This document shows, one piece after another, positions 6,980 to 10,888 of a stretch of DNA of 10,888 nucleotides. This DNA comes from Treponema sp. (lineage in GTDB: Bacteria > Spirochaetota > Spirochaetia > Treponematales > Treponemataceae). Position numbers and translations under genes: made by a program. The notes under the pieces are model-generated. The model saw only the letters and a list, made by a program, of their open reading frames with translations, was not told the DNA's origin and searched no databases. The number at the start of each line of letters is the position of its first letter. The stretch's first letter is position 1. Where the stretch lies: positions 1 through 10,888 of the forward strand of contig JAAZCS010000226.1 in assembly GCA_012513125.1 (NCBI GenBank), in the 5' to 3' direction.

Positions 6980-8278
6980 ATGAATTCAAAAATTTATGGA
7001 CCGAGTGATAGGCCACCGCTTATTAAATGGATACCTTTAAGTTTTCAGCACGTTTTTGCAATGTTTGGTGCTACTGTATTAGTTCCATTATTGACAGGAT
7101 TAAGTACATCAACAGCTCTTTTTACAGCCGGAACGGGTACTTTGCTTTATATCTTGATTACTGGTGCAAAAGTTCCAGCTTTTTTAGGTTCTTCATTTGC
7201 ATTTATTCCAGCTCTTATTGCAATTGGGCAAACTTATGGAGTTCCATATGCAATGGGTGGAGCAATATTTGCCGGCATTTTCTATTGTGTTATTGCACTA
7301 ATCATTAAGTTTACAGGTAAAAATTGGATAGACAAAGCTCTTCCTCCTGTTGTTATTGGTTCTGTAATCATAGTTATTGGTTTAGGTTTGGCACCAACAG
7401 CCATAAATGAAGCTTTCTATTTGAACAATCAATATTCATTAGTTTGTGCAAGTATTGCCGCTGTAACATTGGCAATAGCTGTTTTTTCTACAATATTTTT
7501 GAAAGGTTTTTTTAATACACTTTCGATTCTAATTGGTTTGATTGGCGGTTATTTATTCACATTAATTATGGGTAAATTTTTCCCCGCATATAATCTCATT
7601 GATTTTAGTGTTGTAAAAGAAGCTAAATGGTTTGCTTTGCCATTCTTGCAAACTGATGCAGCTGGACATTATTTTTGGATGAGTCCAAAATTTGCTCTTG
7701 TTCCAATATTGACATTTGTAATTGTTTCAATTTCAACTGTTTGTGAACATCTTGGTGATACATTGAATATTTCAAAAGTTGTAGGAAAAGATTTTTATAA
7801 AGAACCAGGACTTCATCGTACATTAATTGGAGATGGACTTGCTACTGTTTGGGCAGCTGTTTGGGGTGGACCTCCAAATACTACTTATGGTGAAAACATC
7901 GGTGTTATGGCTATTTCCAAAGTATATTCAGTTTGGGTAATTGGTGGAGCCGCAGTAATCGCTGTTCTTCTTTCATTCTGCCAGAAATTCGGAGCTTTAA
8001 TTCAAACAATTCCTCAATCGGTTATTGGTGGAATTTGTACTCTTCTTTATGGATTGATTGCTTCAAGTGGATTAAGAACAATTGTTGACGCTGGTGTTGA
8101 TTATCAAGATAAGAGAAATCTTACAATTTCTTCTGTTATTTTGGTAATTGGTATTGGTGGTGGTTTATTACAATTCAAGATTGGTTCAAACTTTACTTTC
8201 AGTTTGGGTGGTGTTGCTTTGGCAACAGTAATCGGTATTGTTCTAAATCTGATTATTCCTAACAAAAAAAATAGCTAA
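6980..8278 (+). CDS. uraA: UraA-type uracil/xanthine permease (NCS2/NAT family)
   Basis: A 432-residue inner-membrane nucleobase:H+ symporter of the NCS2 family, expected to have 14 membrane segments. Similarity to E. coli UraA is visible through most of the length: SDRPPLIKWIPLSFQHVFAMFGATVLVP at the N-terminus, GSSFAFIPAL (70-79), KWFALP, DPGLHR-like EPGLHR, PNTTYGENIGVMAI (299-312) and a closing GVALATVIGI. The two substrate/proton glutamates of UraA (Glu241, Glu290) correspond to Glu256 and Glu305, with the same 49-residue spacing. The position of UraA His245 is Asp260 (CEHLGD), so exact substrate preference is uncertain: uracil is likeliest by overall similarity, xanthine or another base is possible. 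Strong ribosome site, own promoter, own terminator: a single-gene unit divergent from perR. Confidence 0.9.
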   Translation: MNSKIYGPSDRPPLIKWIPLSFQHVFAMFGATVLVPLLTGLSTSTALFTAGTGTLLYILITGAKVPAFLGSSFAFIPALIAIGQTYGVPYAMGGAIFAGIFYCVIALIIKFTGKNWIDKALPPVVIGSVIIVIGLGLAPTAINEAFYLNNQYSLVCASIAAVTLAIAVFSTIFLKGFFNTLSILIGLIGGYLFTLIMGKFFPAYNLIDFSVVKEAKWFALPFLQTDAAGHYFWMSPKFALVPILTFVIVSISTVCEHLGDTLNISKVVGKDFYKEPGLHRTLIGDGLATVWAAVWGGPPNTTYGENIGVMAISKVYSVWVIGGAAVIAVLLSFCQKFGALIQTIPQSVIGGICTLLYGLIASSGLRTIVDAGVDYQDKRNLTISSVILVIGIGGGLLQFKIGSNFTFSLGGVALATVIGIVLNLIIPNKKNS

Positions 8279-8305
8279 AACTAAATTAGTTTGTTTATAA
8301 AAAGG

Positions 8306-8350
8306 CGGATATTTTATTGATTTTCAATTGATAAAGTATCCGTTTTTTTT
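8306..8350 (+). terminator. Strong Rho-independent terminator after the permease gene
   Basis: Positions 8306-8320 pair with 8328-8342 in a 15-bp stem (three G-U pairs, G/C-rich base CGGAT/ATCCG). A 7-nt loop TTTTCAA can close by two more pairs. Eight consecutive T (8343-8350) follow. Confidence 0.9.
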
Positions 8351-8373
8351 GTTTAAATATATTCAATCAGAGA

Positions 8374-8402
8374 TTTAAAGTTTTAGCTCTATTTGGTATA
8401 AT
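8374..8402 (+). promoter_or_regulatory. guaA promoter with start site at the ATG
   Basis: TTTAAA (8374-8379, 4 of 6), a 17-bp spacer and a perfect TATAAT (8397-8402) preceded by TGG, i.e. an extended -10. Only six bases (CCGACT) separate the -10 box from the ATG at 8409, so the usual +1 position falls on or next to the start codon. Confidence 0.75.
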
Positions 8403-8408
8403 CCGACT

Positions 8409-10286
8409 ATGTCACGTTCAAAAATTATTGTTTTAGACTTTGGAAGTCAATATGCACATCTTATTGCAAAACGGTTTAGGTTACTTGGATTTTATTCTGA
8501 GATAGCTCTTCCTTCTTCTGATATTTCTGTTTTTTCAGATGCAAAAGGAATTGTTTTTTCTGGTGGTCCCAGTTCTGTATATGATGAAAAAGTTCCTGAA
8601 TTTAATAAAGATATTTTAAATCTTGGTATTCCAATTTTAGGCTTATGCTATGGACACTATATTGTCCAGCTTGGTTATAATGGTGAAGTTGGAAAAGCTG
8701 ATGTTGGTGAATTTGGTTTTGCTTCGTTAAAAATCAATCCAGAAACAAAATGTCCTCTTTTTAAGGGTGTTGAGAATGTTCAGCAGGTTTGGATGAGTCA
8801 TCAAGATGCAGTTTTGAAATTAGGTGAAGGATTTGAAGTTGTTGGGTCGACCAAAGATACACAATATGCGGCGACTCAAAATCTTAATAAAAAAAGATTT
8901 AGCCTTCAGTTTCATTGTGAAGTAAAAGACACTCCTTGTGGAAACAAAATATTTGAAAATTTTGCAGATTATTGTGGAATGAAAAAAAATTGGGACCAAG
9001 ATACTGTTCTTCAAGTTATTTTAGAAAATATTAAAACCGAAGCAAAAAATCATAATGTATTGCTATTTTTAAGTGGTGGGGTTGATTCAACTATTACATT
9101 TGCACTTTTGAACAAAGCTCTAGGTCAAGAAAGAGTATTGGGTCTTCATATTGATAACGGTTTCATGAGAAAAAATGAAAGTGAAAATGTAAAGAAAGCT
9201 TATAATAAGTTTGGATTCACAAATTTTATTGTTGAAGATGCAAGTGAAAGCTTTTTGAAGGCAATAAATAAGTTGACAGATCCTCAGCAAAAAAGAATGG
9301 CTGTTGGTGAAAATTTCATTACAGTTAGAAATGATGTTGTTGCAAAGCAGCATTTAGATGAAAACAACTGGCTTTTGGCACAAGGAACTTTATATCCTGA
9401 TATTATTGAATCTGGTGGAACAAAAAATTCAAATACAATAAAAACACATCATAATAGAGTGCAAGGAATTCAAGAATTAATTGCGAAAGGAATGATAATT
9501 GAACCAATAAAGGATCTTTATAAAGATGAAGTACGTTCTATTGGAAAAAAACTTGGTTTAAGTGATGAACTTGTGATGCGACATCCTTTTCCAGGACCAG
9601 GGCTTTCTATCAATGTTTTATGTTCCAACGGAATTATGTCTGCAGAAGATAAAAAAGAGTATGAAAATGCAAAGTCGGAATTTGATAATATAAGTGTTGA
9701 TGAATTTTGTGATGATTGCAAAAAATTCATGCAAAAATCTGTTTTACCAGTGAAATCAGTTGGTGTTCAAGGTGATTTTAGAACATATAGATTTCCAGCT
9801 GTATTAAGTTTTGAAAAATTAGAGAACGGCTTTTATAAAGTGCCAAAAAAATGGGAAAAAATAGAAGCAGCTTCTTCAAATATTACAAATAAAGCAACTT
9901 TAATTAATAGAACAATAATTCGGCTATGGCAGAATCCTAAAATTGATGATTCTGATTTGAAATTACAAGAAGGTTATTGTTGCAAGCAAAGATTGAATCA
10001 GTTACGCGAAGTAGATAATATCATGTTAACAGAACTTCACAATAGTGGATGGTATGAAAAGATATTTCAGCATTTAACAATAGATTTGCCGTATGCTTCA
10101 ACAAAAGATAGAGCTTCTTTTGTGTTGCGTCCAGTTTGTTCAGAAGATGTAATGACGGCACGCTTTGCCCATCTTCCATTGGATTTGTTGAATAACGTAA
10201 TAGAAAAAATCTCAAAACTAGGGTTTGTTGACGCATTGTATTATGATGCAACAAATAAACCCCCCGCAACATTCGGCTGGGAATAG
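8409..10286 (+). CDS. guaA: GMP synthase (glutamine-hydrolysing), long form
   Basis: Converts XMP, ATP and glutamine to GMP, AMP, pyrophosphate and glutamate, the last step of guanine nucleotide synthesis. The class I glutamine amidotransferase domain (5-190) has the triad Cys80 (GLCYGH), His169 and Glu171; its usual HPE reads HCE. The ATP-pyrophosphatase domain carries the P-loop SGGVDS (222-227), HIDNGFMRK and HPFPGPGL (392-399). The C-terminus KPPATFGWE closes the dimerization domain. At 625 residues it is about 100 longer than the E. coli enzyme (525). The extra sequence lies after HPFPGPGL, in the dimerization region, as in the long eukaryote-like class that includes human GMPS. The start is fixed: an in-frame TAA at 8376-8378 has no ATG, GTG or TTG between it and 8409, and the family N-terminus KIIVLDFGSQY follows. 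No Shine-Dalgarno is present. Confidence 0.97.
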   Translation: MSRSKIIVLDFGSQYAHLIAKRFRLLGFYSEIALPSSDISVFSDAKGIVFSGGPSSVYDEKVPEFNKDILNLGIPILGLCYGHYIVQLGYNGEVGKADVGEFGFASLKINPETKCPLFKGVENVQQVWMSHQDAVLKLGEGFEVVGSTKDTQYAATQNLNKKRFSLQFHCEVKDTPCGNKIFENFADYCGMKKNWDQDTVLQVILENIKTEAKNHNVLLFLSGGVDSTITFALLNKALGQERVLGLHIDNGFMRKNESENVKKAYNKFGFTNFIVEDASESFLKAINKLTDPQQKRMAVGENFITVRNDVVAKQHLDENNWLLAQGTLYPDIIESGGTKNSNTIKTHHNRVQGIQELIAKGMIIEPIKDLYKDEVRSIGKKLGLSDELVMRHPFPGPGLSINVLCSNGIMSAEDKKEYENAKSEFDNISVDEFCDDCKKFMQKSVLPVKSVGVQGDFRTYRFPAVLSFEKLENGFYKVPKKWEKIEAASSNITNKATLINRTIIRLWQNPKIDDSDLKLQEGYCCKQRLNQLREVDNIMLTELHNSGWYEKIFQHLTIDLPYASTKDRASFVLRPVCSEDVMTARFAHLPLDLLNNVIEKISKLGFVDALYYDATNKPPATFGWE

Positions 10287-10287
10287 T

Positions 10288-10334
10288 AAAAATCAAAGAT
10301 TTAAAAATCTCTAATTTTTAAATCTCTGATTTTT
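10288..10334. terminator. Bidirectional AT-rich hairpin between guaA and ppaC
   Basis: Arms 10288-10308 and 10314-10334 are 21 nt each, complementary except for one A-C mismatch, around a 5-nt loop CTCTA. Each strand ends in five T, so the hairpin can terminate guaA rightwards and ppaC leftwards. It begins 2 nt after the guaA stop. The stem is almost wholly A/T, which lowers confidence in its strength. Confidence 0.65.
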
Positions 10335-10337
10335 ATT

Positions 10338-10373
10338 TATCTAAGATAATTAATTATCGGAGATAATTAGATA
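10338..10373. repeat. Second AT-rich inverted repeat at the ppaC 3' end
   Basis: TATCTAA (10338-10344) and TTAGATA (10367-10373) enclose a perfect 14-bp palindrome GATAATTAATTATC (10345-10358), whose right half can instead pair with GATAAT at 10362-10367. The element overlaps the last codons and stop of ppaC. Function unknown; it may assist termination. Confidence 0.45.
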
Positions 10374-10888
10374 TCAGTTCTGAAATAAGAGGAATCAATT
10401 GTTTCTTTCTTGAGACAACGTCTTTTAGATAGTAAATGTTTTCCTCTTTTTTGGGAAATGAAACAAAAGGTAAGAACTTTTTATCGCAAACCATAAGAAG
10501 AATGCTAGAAAGTTGCGTAATATCTGTAACAAGCAATGCTGTGAAAAGGGCTTTTCTACTTCTTCTTTCAATTTCAAGTTCTTCGATAAATTCTGCTTTT
10601 CTGTCTAAAATTTCCCTTGTATTTCCAACTTCAATTTGACTGATAGTGTATAAATCTTTATCTTCTGAATATTCTTTCATATCCTGTTTAATTAACTCAC
10701 TGGCAGTTCTAGATCCAATTTTGCTTCCGGCTAGAAGAATTTCTTGTCCAAGAGTTTTAATGTCTAAATCAGATATATTTGACAGATATTCCGCTGTTTC
10801 TGTATCCATTTGAGTTGTTGTTGCAGATTGAAGAATTAGTGTATCAGAAAGTATTCCGCATAATAAAAGACAAGCAATTTCTTTTGGA
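10354..10888 (-). CDS. ppaC: Manganese-dependent inorganic pyrophosphatase (family II), C-terminal part
   Basis: Hydrolyses pyrophosphate to two phosphates, pulling forward reactions such as the GMP synthase step encoded next to it. The frame is open through the right edge, so the N-terminal DHH domain with its metal ligands is outside the window; 177 residues are visible. They begin PKEIACLLLCGILSDTLILQ followed by SATTT, the typical end of the DHH domain, and continue as the DHHA2 substrate domain: LSNISDLDI, the ISQIEVGN strand, LLVTDITQLSSILLMV and the near-terminal SRKKQ motif, whose Arg and Lys residues bind substrate in this family. Some relatives (the CBS/DRTGG type) carry nucleotide-binding CBS domains inside the DHH part; this cannot be judged here. 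It is convergent with guaA. Confidence 0.92.
   Translation of the reverse strand, partial: PKEIACLLLCGILSDTLILQSATTTQMDTETAEYLSNISDLDIKTLGQEILLAGSKIGSRTASELIKQDMKEYSEDKDLYTISQIEVGNTREILDRKAEFIEELEIERRSRKALFTALLVTDITQLSSILLMVCDKKFLPFVSFPKKEENIYYLKDVVSRKKQLIPLISELISNYLR

Noticed and set aside
7027..7308. 93-codon plus-strand frame inside the permease gene
   Set aside because: An out-of-frame shadow of a clear UraA homologue, with aromatic/Ser/Cys-rich nonsense composition.

Overview
The window is AT-rich, densely coded bacterial chromosome with seven protein genes, two of them cut by the window edges. It looks like a spirochaete of the Treponema type. The evidence is a single-chain glycyl-tRNA synthetase, a very large ankyrin-repeat lipoprotein with a loose spirochaete-style lipobox, a stand-alone HD-GYP protein, a long-form GMP synthase and a DHH-family pyrophosphatase. 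This assignment is inference from family resemblance and composition, not from any search. I saw no mobile element, CRISPR array, tRNA or rRNA.

Left part (1-2061, + strand): the 3' end of glyS closes with a hairpin terminator. It is followed by a TTG-started aldo/keto-reductase-fold gene whose active-site Tyr, Lys and His have all been replaced, so it is probably not an oxidoreductase.

Middle part (2058-6843, - strand): reading leftwards, perR comes first, then a 923-residue lipoprotein built almost entirely of about 26 ankyrin units, then an HD-GYP protein with several altered metal or catalytic positions. The ankyrin and HD-GYP genes lie 58 bp apart and are probably co-transcribed. The HD-GYP gene ends tail-to-tail with the reductase-like gene with a 4-bp overlap and no visible terminator. 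perR keeps every regulatory ligand of peroxide-sensing PerR, and a near-consensus PerR box sits on its own promoter, so autoregulation is likely.

Right part (6980-10888): a UraA-type nucleobase permease diverges from perR and ends in a strong terminator. guaA (long GMP synthase) follows with its own promoter, whose -10 box lies only 6 nt before the ATG, so the mRNA is predicted to be leaderless. guaA converges on the C-terminal part of a manganese-dependent inorganic pyrophosphatase gene, and a long AT-rich hairpin between them can serve both strands. Permease (nucleobase uptake), GMP synthase (which releases pyrophosphate) and pyrophosphatase fit loosely into nucleotide metabolism, but each appears to be its own transcription unit.

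Most of the window is ordinary housekeeping. The points most worth a second look are the inactive-looking reductase, the degenerate HD-GYP protein beside the giant ankyrin lipoprotein, and the leaderless guaA.
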